From: Enterobacteriaceae bacterium ESL0689 | GTDB lineage: Bacteria > Pseudomonadota > Gammaproteobacteria > Enterobacterales > Enterobacteriaceae | Reading direction: 5' to 3' | Assembly: GCA_029433525.1 (NCBI GenBank) | Contig: JAQTIF010000001.1 | Location: forward strand, 1,240,001 to 1,304,000 | DNA: 64,000 nt | In this document: in pieces, positions 30,906 to 41,900 of the stretch | Position numbering within the stretch: the first letter of the stretch is position 1 | Layout: each line of letters opens with the position of its first letter | Program-made: the position numbers and the translations under genes | Notes under the pieces: model-generated | What the model saw: only the letters and a program-made list of their open reading frames with translations | Told to the model about the DNA's origin: nothing | Databases searched by the model: none

Positions 30906-32105
30906 CTACTGCACAGCAGGGTATTTGCCTTGCCAGACGATTTCGCGATACTGTTTTACGTCGGTGTCGCCTTCGGTGCTAATCACCAGCACCACCGAAT
31001 GGCTGTCCAGTTTGAAGGTGTGCATCAGTGCTTCGCGCTGGGGATTGAAATGCACAGCGGCCAGCAGCCCAAGCCCGACGGCACCGGATTCGCCGGATAT
31101 CACCCGTGGATCATGGCCTGCCGGATTACCCAGCACCCGCATTCCTAAAGCGGCGACGGTGTCCTCACAGGAGACAAACTGGGTGGCACAGTTGCGCAGC
31201 ACCTCCCAGCCCAGCGGATTGGGCTCACCACAGGCGAGCCCTGCCATAATGGTTGCCATCTCTCCACCGACGTTGACCATCTCGCCTTTCACCGCCGAAC
31301 GGTAGAGACAGTCGGCCAGTTCTGGCTCGACGATGATCGAATGGAGCTGCCTGGCATCGTAAATATCGGTCAGATAACCCAGCACGCCTCCCGCCATGGC
31401 CCCGACCCCGCCTTGCAGGATGACGTGGGTAGGGCGCGTGATCCCCATTGCACTGAGCTGCTCTGCGGCTTCATCGGCGAGGGTAGCGTAGCCCTGCATG
31501 ATCCAGGTCGGAATTTTGCTATAGCCTTCCCAGGCGGTATCCTGAACCATTTCCCAGCCGTTTTTCTGTGCCGTTTGCATAGTCAGGCGCACGGTATCGT
31601 CATAGTTCATATCGGTGACGATACACTCAGCACCAAGGCGCAGAATGGCGTCTACCCGCTGCTGGGCCGAGCCTTTCGGCATATAGATGACCGCTTTTTG
31701 TCCTAACTGGCGTGCCGCCCACGCCACGCCACGACCGTGATTCCCATCGGTGGTGGTGGTAAAGGTCATCGGTTCTTTGATGTTTGACTTAAGTTGATCG
31801 AAAGAGAGATCGTTGATGTCTAACTGATATTTTTCGCAAAGTAGCCGGGCGATGGCATACGAACCGCCCAGCATTTTGAAAGCGTTGAGGCCAAAGCGCT
31901 GAGATTCGTCTTTCACCACAATTTTTTGCACGCCAAAAAGGGCAGCAAGTGCATCGAGGGCGACCAGAGGGGTCGATTGATAGCCGGTCATCTTCTGGTG
32001 AAAGCGACGCGCCTGTTGTGCCTGCTGGCGTGAAAATAAGGGTGACGTCTCGCCATTAAAAAAACGGTTGCCGACAATATCCATTTTCAGTGAGAAAGCA
32101 GACAT
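30906..32105 (-). CDS. ygeX: 2,3-Diaminopropionate ammonia-lyase
   Basis: A fold-type II PLP enzyme that converts 2,3-diaminopropionate to pyruvate and two ammonia. The product has 399 residues (E. coli 398). The PLP lysine is Lys77 in [10 protein letters not shown], and the glycine-rich phosphate loop [12 protein letters not shown] is present. It yields the pyruvate that makes the pathway a carbon and energy source. It lies between ygeW (53 bases) and ygeY (62 bases). Confidence 0.95.
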   Translation of the reverse strand: MSAFSLKMDIVGNRFFNGETSPLFSRQQAQQARRFHQKMTGYQSTPLVALDALAALFGVQKIVVKDESQRFGLNAFKMLGGSYAIARLLCEKYQLDINDLSFDQLKSNIKEPMTFTTTTDGNHGRGVAWAARQLGQKAVIYMPKGSAQQRVDAILRLGAECIVTDMNYDDTVRLTMQTAQKNGWEMVQDTAWEGYSKIPTWIMQGYATLADEAAEQLSAMGITRPTHVILQGGVGAMAGGVLGYLTDIYDARQLHSIIVEPELADCLYRSAVKGEMVNVGGEMATIMAGLACGEPNPLGWEVLRNCATQFVSCEDTVAALGMRVLGNPAGHDPRVISGESGAVGLGLLAAVHFNPQREALMHTFKLDSHSVVLVISTEGDTDVKQYREIVWQGKYPAVQ

Positions 32106-32158
32106 ATTCGATCCTTATACATTCGGTTGTGGCGTTGGCCCGCTGGCCAGGCCAGGGA

Positions 32159-33346
32159 TTATTTAACGCGCTTCTGTGCTTCCTTAAGCAGTTGCTCCAG
32201 CAGCAGGCCGGGGCTCAGGTATTTGCGGCAGACGATCATCGCGGCGATGATATAAGGTTTCCAGCTTGCTTCTTTGTAGGTGGCGATGCGGTACTTCTCG
32301 AACACCGCCTGAGCGACCTCACCCGCGTCACAGGAGATACCGGTAATATCTGCTGGCAGGCAGTGCATATAAAGCCCTTCACCGTTGCGGGTATGCTTCA
32401 TCATTTCTTCGGTGCAGTGCCAGTTTTTATGCTCTGCGTTCTGCCGCAGGCACGCTTTTTCCAGCGCTTTCAGGCCGTCATGATCGTTAGCACGCAGCAG
32501 TTCGGTGCGTTTCTCCATCACCTGATAGGGTGCCCATGATTTGGGGTAGACGATATCGGCATCCTGAAACGCCTCTTCCATACTGGTGACCTGGTGGAAG
32601 CTGCCACCGGAGGCTTTAGCATTGTTTTTGGCTACTTCGATAACATCCGGGATCAGGTCATAGCCTTGTGGATGGGCGAGCGTGACGTTCATACCAAAGC
32701 GGGTCATCAGGCCGATAATGCCCTGGGGAACAGAGAGCGGTTTACCGTAGCTGGGTGAGTAAGCCCAGGTCATGGCGATTTTTTTACCTTTCAGATTTTC
32801 CAGCGAACCGAAATGCTCACGCAGCCAGGCGAGATCAGCCATTGATTGCGTCGGATGGTCGATATCACATTGCAGATTGATCAGTGCCGGACGCTGCGGC
32901 AGGACACCCTGTTTATAGCCATCATCAAGAGCATCGCCGACTTCGCGCATATAGGCATTGCCCGCTCCGAGGAACATATCATCACGAATGCCGATGGCGT
33001 CGGCACAAAAAGAGATCATATTGGCGGTTTCGCGCACGGTTTCGCCGTGGGCGATTTGTGATTTACCTTCGTCCAGATCCTGTTGTGCCAGCCCTAATAA
33101 ATTTAATGCTGAGGCGTAAGAGAAGCGGGTGCGGGTTGAGTTATCGCGGAACACGGAAATCCCCAGACCGCTGTTAAACACTCGGGTCGCGATATTTTCC
33201 GCACGTAGTGCTTTCAGTGCGGCTGCGACATCCAGTACCTGTTTCAGTTCATCCGGCGATTGCTCCCAGGTCAGCAGAAAATCTTTTTCGCTGAGGTGAG
33301 AGTTAAGTTTGTTAATATCCTTAATTAGTTCGTTAACAGTTTTCAT
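32159..33346 (-). CDS. ygeW: Carbamoyltransferase family protein YgeW
   Basis: A member of the aspartate/ornithine carbamoyltransferase superfamily. The product has 395 residues (E. coli 396). The carbamoyl phosphate motifs are seen: DNSTRTRFSYAS (STRT), DIDHPTQSMADL (HPTQ) and MHCLPADITG (HCLP). The E. coli protein's substrate is unproven; next to yqeA and ygeX it most likely runs in the phosphorolytic direction, splitting a ureido compound to carbamoyl phosphate and an amine. It is the first gene of the five-gene run and is divergent from ygeV. Confidence 0.92.
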   Translation of the reverse strand: MKTVNELIKDINKLNSHLSEKDFLLTWEQSPDELKQVLDVAAALKALRAENIATRVFNSGLGISVFRDNSTRTRFSYASALNLLGLAQQDLDEGKSQIAHGETVRETANMISFCADAIGIRDDMFLGAGNAYMREVGDALDDGYKQGVLPQRPALINLQCDIDHPTQSMADLAWLREHFGSLENLKGKKIAMTWAYSPSYGKPLSVPQGIIGLMTRFGMNVTLAHPQGYDLIPDVIEVAKNNAKASGGSFHQVTSMEEAFQDADIVYPKSWAPYQVMEKRTELLRANDHDGLKALEKACLRQNAEHKNWHCTEEMMKHTRNGEGLYMHCLPADITGISCDAGEVAQAVFEKYRIATYKEASWKPYIIAAMIVCRKYLSPGLLLEQLLKEAQKRVK

Positions 33347-33442
33347 GTTTCAATCCTGGTCGTGTATGACGGCTTAATGATGGCTGGGGAGTCAGAAGGG
33401 TAACCGTGCTGAATGAGTGACTGCCCGCACGGTATAATCACT

Positions 33443-33458
33443 AACAATAAACGTGCCA
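33443..33458 (-). promoter_or_regulatory. Sigma54-type -24/-12 promoter for ygeWXY-hyuA-yqeA
   Basis: On the minus strand TGGCACGTTTATTGTT has a full TGGCACG -24 element and TTGT in place of TTGC at -12, with normal spacing, about 97 bases before ygeW. A second, weaker copy beginning TGGCATGTTCTTG lies just upstream (33466-33480). Confidence 0.55.
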
Positions 33459-33498
33459 GATTTTTGACAAGAACATGCCAGCCGGAAGTGTGATCAGA

Positions 33499-33640
33499 TT
33501 TAGCGCCTGGTCCATCAGGCTATTTGACTTGCTATTTTGGCCCTGGGCAGTGCGCGAAATCCTCACATACTACCTGTACGCTGCGGTTTTTCCGTGCTGT
33601 CGGTGCCCAGACTGGTGGCATCGATAACGCCTGTTTGTGT
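33499..33640 (+). repeat. MITE-like interspersed repeat, copy 3
   Basis: It begins TTTAGCGCCTGGTCCATCAG, the left terminal repeat, then carries the core with a few changes (GCTATTTTGGCCCTGGGCAG). The right terminal repeat is decayed. It sits in the ygeW-ygeV divergent region upstream of both promoters. From 33641 to 33893 the DNA is AT-rich and must hold the ygeV promoter; nothing else is seen. Confidence 0.8.
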
Positions 33641-33893
33641 GAAATAGGGTGGGGTTAACCGGGAAAGGCGTGACATTATCATATTTATATTGCACCAATA
33701 TGATAAAACCGCGGCTGAAATTATCATAATGATAGCAAACTGTGATAGCGATTCCATATTTCAGATAAGACCTTAAATTTAGCCCTGTTTATATCAATAA
33801 TTCCGTATAAATAAAGTGGTATCATGACGGCAATATAGCATTAAAAGCGCACGGCGCTGTTCATATGAGCAATAATAAAGAAGGACGATGAAG

Positions 33894-35672
33894 ATGATAC
33901 TATCCAAAGAACCTTCGATTTTAATGCAGATTCAGCCTGCAATTCAGAAATTTGCACGGATGCTTTCCAGTGTGCTGCAGCTGGATATCGAAATTGTCGA
34001 TAACGAATTATGCCGGGTAGCGGGAACCGGTGCCTACAGTAAAAAGATTGGCTGTAAATTAAACTCAGATTCACGACTTCTTCGCTATACTCTTGAAACA
34101 CAGAGTGAAAAAATCGTGACTCACTCCCGCTTCGATCCGCTGTGTAAAGGGTGTGGTCATAAAGATAAATGTGAGGAAAAGGCCTTTATCGGCACCCCGG
34201 TGATGTACCATGATCGTTGTGTCGGGGTGATTAGTCTGCTGGCACTCACCCGCGAACAGCAAGAGCGCATTCATGCCAATATTCAGGAATTTTCCGATTA
34301 TGTTCGCCATATTTCATCGATATTCGTCGCCCGTTTTTTACAGGATCGAACCAGCGGCGATAATAGCCAGAAAATATTTTTAACCATGGTTAAAAATATG
34401 GATCAGGGGGTGTTGGTGGTCAGTCATGATCAAAAAGTGAAATATGCTAATCAGATCGCACTAAAAATAATGCATGTGAGCCAGAGCAATATTATTGGTA
34501 AAACCATGCATTTTCAGCCACTGACTTTCGAGAATAATTTTAAGCATGGCCATATGCAGCATATTATTTCATTTAATGATCGCAAAGAGTTAATTATTGG
34601 CCAGCTTCATATGGTGCAGGATCAATGGCTGTTTTTAATGGCTTTTCATCAGTCCCATTCTCTGACCGACTTCAGCAACGAGCAAGAGGGATCGCAGATT
34701 GAGGAGATGATCGGTGAGTGTCGGCCGATGCGACAGCTTAAAAGTCTCATCAGTCGCGTTGCGCCAGGCCCTTCCAGCGTGATGATTGCCGGTGAAAGTG
34801 GCACCGGAAAAGAGGTCGCTGCTCGGGCGATTCACAAGCTCAGTGACCGCCGGGCGAAACCTTTTATTGCGATTAACTGTGCCGCGATCCCGGAATCATT
34901 GCTGGAGAGTGAACTGTTTGGTTACGTCAAGGGCGCTTTTACCGGCGCTTCGGCCAACGGTAAGACCGGGTTGATTCAGGCGGCTAACAGCGGAACGCTG
35001 TTTCTGGATGAAATTGGCGATATGCCGCTCACGTTACAGGCCAAACTGTTGCGGGCGATTGAGTCTCGTGAAATTCAGCCGGTGGGAGCCAGCCAGCCGG
35101 TGCCGGTGGATATCCGTATTATTTCTGCAACCAATCAGAATCTTGAACAATATATTGCTGAGGGTAAGTTCCGCGAAGATCTCTATTATCGCCTCAATGT
35201 TATTCCACTGCGCCTGCCACCGTTACGTGAACGGCAGGAGGATATCGAACTGCTGATTCACTACTTCCTGCATTTGCATACCCAGCGGCTCAACCTGGTT
35301 TATCCTGGTGTTGCCCAGGAGGTGATTAACTTTCTTAAACGCTACCGCTGGCCAGGCAATATTCGTGAACTCAGCAATCTGATGGAATACCTGGTCAATG
35401 TGGTGCCATCAGGTGAAATCATCAATATGTCATTGCTGCCGCCTAATCTGATGCGCCAGCGTGAACAGTCTGGCCCGTCGGTATCACCACCGGTGACGGC
35501 AACGGTGATCTCGCCAGAAGAGAGTGTGACAGCGCTGGAAGAGATGGAGCGGCAGATGATCCGCGATGCGCTCTCTCGTTATCGCAATAAAAAACAGGCA
35601 GCGGACGAACTGGGGATTGGTATCGCGACGCTGTATCGTAAAATTAAGAAGTATTCACTGATCGCCGGATAG
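33894..35672 (+). CDS. ygeV: Sigma54-dependent transcriptional activator YgeV
   Basis: A 592-residue enhancer-binding protein, the length of E. coli YgeV. An N-terminal sensor (about 1-170) resembles a GAF-type domain and contains CKGCGHKDKC, a possible metal- or redox-binding cysteine group; a PAS-like part follows. The AAA+ domain has Walker A GESGTGKE (300-307), the sigma54 contact loop GAFTGA (347-352) and Walker B LFLDEIGDM. A Fis-type helix-turn-helix (KKQAADELGIGIATLYRKIK) ends the protein. ATG at 33894 is 8 bases from GAAGGA; ATG at 33888 is only 2 bases away. It is the obvious regulator of the neighbouring sigma54-type promoters. Confidence 0.92.
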   Translation: MILSKEPSILMQIQPAIQKFARMLSSVLQLDIEIVDNELCRVAGTGAYSKKIGCKLNSDSRLLRYTLETQSEKIVTHSRFDPLCKGCGHKDKCEEKAFIGTPVMYHDRCVGVISLLALTREQQERIHANIQEFSDYVRHISSIFVARFLQDRTSGDNSQKIFLTMVKNMDQGVLVVSHDQKVKYANQIALKIMHVSQSNIIGKTMHFQPLTFENNFKHGHMQHIISFNDRKELIIGQLHMVQDQWLFLMAFHQSHSLTDFSNEQEGSQIEEMIGECRPMRQLKSLISRVAPGPSSVMIAGESGTGKEVAARAIHKLSDRRAKPFIAINCAAIPESLLESELFGYVKGAFTGASANGKTGLIQAANSGTLFLDEIGDMPLTLQAKLLRAIESREIQPVGASQPVPVDIRIISATNQNLEQYIAEGKFREDLYYRLNVIPLRLPPLRERQEDIELLIHYFLHLHTQRLNLVYPGVAQEVINFLKRYRWPGNIRELSNLMEYLVNVVPSGEIINMSLLPPNLMRQREQSGPSVSPPVTATVISPEESVTALEEMERQMIRDALSRYRNKKQAADELGIGIATLYRKIKKYSLIAG

Positions 35673-35680
35673 CGGAGGAA

Positions 35681-35829
35681 TTAGAGCCTGGCCCACCTGC
35701 TTATTGACGCAGCCAGTCTGGACACGGACAGCGCGGAGAAACTGCAGCGTACAGGTCGTACCTGAGGATTTCGAGCATGGCCCAGGGCCAAAATGGCAAG
35801 TAAAATAGCCTGATGGGCCAGGCGCTTAA
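35681..35829 (-). repeat. MITE-like interspersed repeat, copy 4 (most complete)
   Basis: An inverted copy with both ends preserved. Read on the minus strand it starts TTAAGCGCCTGGCCCATCAG and ends GTGGGCCAGGCTCTAA, giving an imperfect terminal inverted repeat of about 18 bp. The core CTTGCCATTTTGGCCCTGGG and TCTCCGCGCTGTCCGTGTCC are exact. It begins 9 bases after the ygeV stop. Confidence 0.85.
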
Positions 35830-35875
35830 CTGCGGCTGGAAAGCACGCTCAGTAATATTAATAAAATAATTCAAC

Positions 35876-35902
35876 AATAACGCCAGGTGGGATAGACTCT
35901 GA
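35876..35902 (+). repeat. End fragment of the MITE-like repeat
   Basis: AATAACGCCAGGTGGGATAG plus GACTCTGA-type sequence resembles the right end of copy 1 (AATAACGCCTAATGGGATAG). No core is present. It lies between copy 4 and the alpha-2-macroglobulin gene; the rest of this gap holds only the expected promoter. Confidence 0.55.
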
Positions 35903-35990
35903 AGCGCGGTATTGCGTCGATCTGGCTTATTTTTATTGCTGATACAATATGGCTAATTCAGTCCGGGCCGTTTTTCAGAGGAGACCATAA

Positions 35991-38900
35991 ATGGATTTAC
36001 TCAGAATATTACTTCATTTGCCTTTTAGCTTGATAAAAGGCATCTTTCGTGTGCTGACTTTTATTCTCAGGCTGCTCGGACGTATCATCAGACCTGTTAT
36101 CGGCAATATTGACTGGCGGGCGCCGGGTTGGTGGCAGGCCACATCCGGTGGACTGATGCGTGGCTTCACGCGCATGGAAAACGGTGTCGATAAGCATCCG
36201 AAAGCGATCAGTCTGACTATTCTGCTACTGCTTTGTGCGACAGCGGGCGGTATTTACGGCTGGCATATGTGGCTAAACCGTCCGCAGCCGATCGAACCGG
36301 CACCGATGGTGTATCAGGAAACCCGTGTGCGGGTCAGTAACCCGAAAGCGATCAATTATACCGCGCAGGACATAACACCTCAGCAGCTGACATTGACTTT
36401 CAGCCATTCGGCAGCGCCGCTGACTGACGTGGGTAAAGTGATCAAGAAAGGCATTGCGCTGAAACCGGAAATCGCAGGTGAATGGAAATGGAACAGTGAT
36501 GATAAACTGGTCTTTACGCCCAAAAAGCCGCTGCCAATGGGTAGCCAGTACACAGTGAGTATCACACCGGAAATACTACTCGCGCCGCAAATCAAACTGA
36601 CCACCACCGATTACACCTTCACCGCGCCCGCTTTCGAGTATCAGTTCGGGACAGCGGAATATTATCAGGACCCACAGGCACCACAAAAACGCAGCGCGAT
36701 TTTTAACGTCGCCTTTAATGCGCCGGTGGATGTCGCCAGTTTTGAGAAACACATCGCGCTGGGACTGCGTGAAGGAAAAGCCAAAAAAGAAGCCCGGCTC
36801 AAGTACTCGGTGGTTTATGATCAGAAAAAACTTAACGCCTGGGTTCATTCCGAACCGCTGCAAGCGCTCGATCACGGTGGTTCGGTACAGATGCGGATCA
36901 GCGAAGGGGTGAAGGCGTCGGTCGCGTCGAATGAGACCTCCCGGGCCCGAGACATCAGCGTTACCATCCCCACGCTTTACAGCCTGACCGTCAATAACAC
37001 CAGCGCACAGGTGGTCGATGCCGATGGGGAAAAAAGTCAGCGGGTGCTGATTATCGACTTCAGCGATGCAGTAAAAGACAAGGATATTCGCCGCGCAGTA
37101 AAAGCCTGGTTATTGCCACAACATAATCCGAATGATGCACACGCGGCAACAGGCCCTGACGATTACGCCAGCTGGGATGTCGACAGTGTCGAAAATAACG
37201 TACTGGCACAATCGACACCGCTGGATATCGTATTGAACGAAGCCGAAAACGACTATCAACGCCAGTTCAGTTTCCGCTTTGATGCGCCTGCGCACCGCGC
37301 GATGCTGCTGGAAATTGACAACGTACTGACCTCATCCGGCGGCTATAAAATGGCGGAAAAAGTCTACCGCATTGTTAAAGTCCCGAACTATCCCCGATCG
37401 CTGCAATTTATGTCCCAGGGTTCACTGTTATCGGTTAACGGCGACCAACAGATCAGCGTGGCGGCGCGTAACGTGCCGGGAATGCGTCTGGATATCAAAC
37501 GGGTGATCCCCAGCCAGCTACAACACATCGTCTCATTTAAAAGTCATATCTATCCGTCGGTAGAGTTTGATCGCCTGAATGATGAGTATTTTACCGAGCA
37601 TTTCAAATACCAGACGGCGGTGAATAATGATAAACCCGGTGAAGTGCATTATCAGGGCATCGATCTTTCCCATTACCTCTCCACCGATCCCCGTTCGCAT
37701 CGCGGCATATTCCTGCTGACCTTATCGCAATGGGACCCGAAGAAAGAAAAATCGGCGGCCGATGATGACGATGATCAGGATGACGATCCGCGTAGCGACG
37801 AAGCGCCCGCCCGCGATGCCCGCTTTGTGGTGGTCACTGATCTGGGGATACTCGCCCGTCGTTCACAGGATAAAACCCATGACCTGTTTGTGCAGTCAAT
37901 TCACAGCGGTACGCCGGTCAGTAATGCCAGAGTATCGGTGATTGCGAAAAACGGTGTCACGCTGCTGACACAAACCACCGGTGCTGACGGGCATGTGCGT
38001 TTCCCGGCGCTGGATGTGTACACCAGTGAACGACAACCGGTGATGTTCCTGGTCGAAAAAGAGGGTGATGTCTCTTTCCTGCCTGTCGGGCGGTATAATG
38101 ATCGCGGCCTCGACTTCTCACGCTTCGATATCGATGGTGACGAAACGCCGACTGATCCACGCAGGCTGAACAGTTATCTGTTCTCCGATCGCGGGGTTTA
38201 TCGTCCAGGTGACACGTTCAATATTGGGCTGATCACGCGCGCCGCTGACTGGCGCATGGGGCTGGCCGATGTCCCGGTGCGTGCTGAAATTCGCGATCCG
38301 CGTGACAAACTGATGAGCACTATTCCGCTGAAGCTCAGTGCCAGCGGTTTCAACGAATTGAGCTACACCACTGACGACCATTCGCCGACCGGTGAATGGA
38401 ACGTGTATCTGTATCTGATCGACAAAAATAATGAGTCCTCGGTATTGCTCGGCCACACGACAGTCAATGTAAAAGAGTTTGAGCCGGATCAGCTGAAAGT
38501 CAAACTTCAGCTGACGCCAGAACGTCCGCAGGGCTGGGTAAAACCGACAGAATTGCAGGCCAGTATCGACGTGCAGAATCTGTTTGGTACGCCAGCCCAG
38601 GATCGGCGTGTGGCCTCAAAACTGACCTTGCGCCCGATGTATCCGGGCTTCGAAGCATTCCCGGATTATACCTTTTACGAAAATCGCCAGAATAACGACG
38701 GTTTCGAAACCCATCTGGAAGATCGTACCACGGACGAGAAAGGCAGCGCGACGATCCCGCTGGATCTGCACTCTTATGCCGATGCGACCTATCAACTGCA
38801 ACTGTTATCAGAAGCCTTTGTCGCCGGGGGAGGCCGTTCCGTCTCGGCCACCGCACGGGTGCTGGTCTCACCTTATGATTACCTGATTGGCGTCAAAGCG

Positions 38901-41900
38901 GATGGCGATCTGGGATATATCAATCGTGATGCGCTCCGTCAACTGCACATCATTGCCGTTGACCCGACCCTGAAACAGATAGCGCTCTCCGGACTGAAAA
39001 CTGTGCTGATCGAACAGAAATACATTTCGGTTCTGACCCGCCAGGATTCCGGGGTGTATAAATATCAGTCGAAAATGAAGGAGGTCGTGCTTTCGCAACA
39101 ACTGCTTGCGCTCAGCGCTCAAGGTAGCGATCTAACGCTGGCCACCGACAAGCCAGGGGATTTCGTGCTGGTGGTGGAAGATGCGCAGGGCAAGGTGCTT
39201 AACCGCATTGCCTACAGTGTCGTCGGCGAAGCCAACCTCAGCCGTTCGCTGGATCGTAACGCCGAACTTAAGCTGAAACTCAATCAGGCAGAATATCAGC
39301 CGGGTGAGGAAATCGAAGTGGCGATCAACGCGCCTTATACCGGCAGTGGCTTGATTACCATTGAGAAAGAGAAAGTCTACAGCTGGCAGTGGTTCCATAC
39401 CGATACCACCAGCTCGGTGCAGACTATCCGTGTGCCTGAAGCAATGGAAGGTAACGGTTACGTCAATGTCCAGTTTGTGCGCGATGTGAACTCCAGTGAA
39501 ATCTTCATGAGCCCGCTGAGTTACGGCGTGATGCCGTTTAAAATCAGTACCAAAGCGCGGCAAAATGCACTGGAAGTGAAAGCACCGGACGTCATTAAGC
39601 CGGGCGAAAACCTGGCGATGACCGTCATCACTGACGGCCCGCAGCAGGTGGCGCTGTTTGCTGTCGATGAAGGTATTTTGCAGGTGGCGCGTTATCGGCT
39701 GAAAGATCCGCTGACCTACTTCTTCCGCAAGCGTGAGCTGGCGGTGGAAAGTTCGCAAATCCTCGACCTGATCCTGCCGGAATTCAGCAAGCTGATGCAG
39801 CTAACCGCTGCACCTGGAGGGGACAGCGGTGAAGGACTGGATCTGAACGTCAACCCGTTCAAGCGCAAACGCGATAAGCCAGTGACCTACTGGTCGGGAA
39901 TTACGGAAGTGAACGGCGAGAAGACGTTTTATTATCCGGTGCCGGATTACTTTAACGGTAAAATTCGTGTGATGGCGATTTCTGTCACTGCGGACAAAAT
40001 CGGTAAAGCACAAACTGCGGCGACGGTGCGTGACAACTTCATCATGACGCCAAACGTCCCCGCGATGGTAGCACCCGGTGATGAGTTTGATGTCAGCGTG
40101 GGCGTGAGCAATAACCTTGAAGGGTTGAACGGTCAGCGTGTGGCAATCGGTGTCCATCTGACCGTACCACCCCAGCTGGAGGTGGTCGGTCAGGCGGATC
40201 AGAACCTTTCGCTGGGCGAAAAACGGGAAGGGGTGATTTATTTCCGCCTGCGCGCTAAGGCGGTGCCGGGCGATGCGCCGCTGCTCTTTGAGGCGAAATA
40301 TGGCGATAAAACCAGCCGTCGCACCATCAGTACTTCAGTCCGTCCGGCTTCGCCGTTCCGCACCCAGTCGGTGATGGGACGGATGAGTGGCAGCCGTCAG
40401 AATATCGATAACCTGCGGCAGATGTTTGATGACTATGCGGTGCGTAAGGCCGCGCTATCGAACTCACCACTGGTACTGACTGACGGGCTGTCACAATATC
40501 TGACCGACTATCCCTATTACTGTTCCGAGCAGATTGTCAGCCGTTCGATTCCGATGATCCTCGAAACCTTACATCCGGAAATGAGCGCGACGCAAAATCA
40601 GGCAGAGAACAGGAAGAGACTGAAAGATATGCTGGCGGTTCTGCGTGCCCGCCAGAACGACAGTGGTGCGATTGGGTTGTGGCGTTCGTCGCCGCAAACC
40701 GATCCGTTCGTCACCCCTTACGTCGTGCAATATCTGCTGGAAGCCAGAACCGCCGGTGTGGCGTTACCACTGGGGATGCTGGATGATGCTAATGCGGCAT
40801 TGCGCGAACTGGCAGCGAATCAGCGCGATGATTTGTACACCCTGCGTCTGCGGGCATGGGCGATATATCTGCTGACCCGTCAGGGGGAAATCACCACCGG
40901 TTGGCTGGCATCGGTGCAGGATGCGCTGCAAAAACGCTATCCGGAGAACGGGAAAACGGACTTGAGCGCCCTGTATCTGGCCTCGTCTTACCGCATGCTG
41001 AAAATGGATGATGAAGCCAGTAAGTTATTGCAGCCCACCTGGCAGCAGCTGAGTCGGGCATATAACAAAGGCTGGTGGACGCAGAATTACTTTGACCCGC
41101 TGGTTCAGGATGCGACCCGCTTGTATCTGATAACCCGCCACTTCCCGGAAAAAGTGTCGTCGATTCCGCCGCAGGTGCTGGAAAACATGGTCAAATCGTT
41201 AAAAGAGGAGCGTTACACCACCTACTCTTCGGCCATGAGCATGCTGGCGCTGGCAAGTTACTCTGAACAGGTTGCGGCGCAGGCGACAACAGCAGACGCG
41301 CTGAAAATCACCCAGATCAGAGCAACGAAAAATGTCGAACCACAGCTGATTTCCAGCGTTCAGGGGCTGTTTGCCCGCGCCCGTTTCAGCGCTGAGGCGA
41401 AGGCATTGCGTATGGAAAATGATAACGACGCCCCGGCGTGGTACGTGGTGACGCAGGCGGGGTATGATCGGGCTGCGCCGAAGAAAGCCATCTCCCGCGG
41501 GCTGGAAATCACCCGTGATTACACTGATGAGCAGGGCAACCCGGTGACGCAAGTCACGCTGGGGCAGAAAATCAACGTGCACCTGAAAGTCCGCGCTAAT
41601 TCACAGCAAGGGCTGGATAATCTGGCGATTGTCGATTTACTGCCGGGCGGATTTGAGGTCGTACAGCAAGCGCCACCAGAGCCGGAATCTGACAACAGCG
41701 ATGGAGAGAATGAAGCGAGTGATAGCGAGGGTTCTGCCGCCTGGTTATCACCGCTGGCAGCATCCGGTTCGACATGGGCGGTGGATTACAGTGATATCCG
41801 TGAAGATCGCGTGGTCATTTACGGTAGCGCCACCACTGACGTGCAGGAGTTTGTCTATCAGATCAAAGCGACTAACACCGGTAGTTTCATCATCCCGCCA

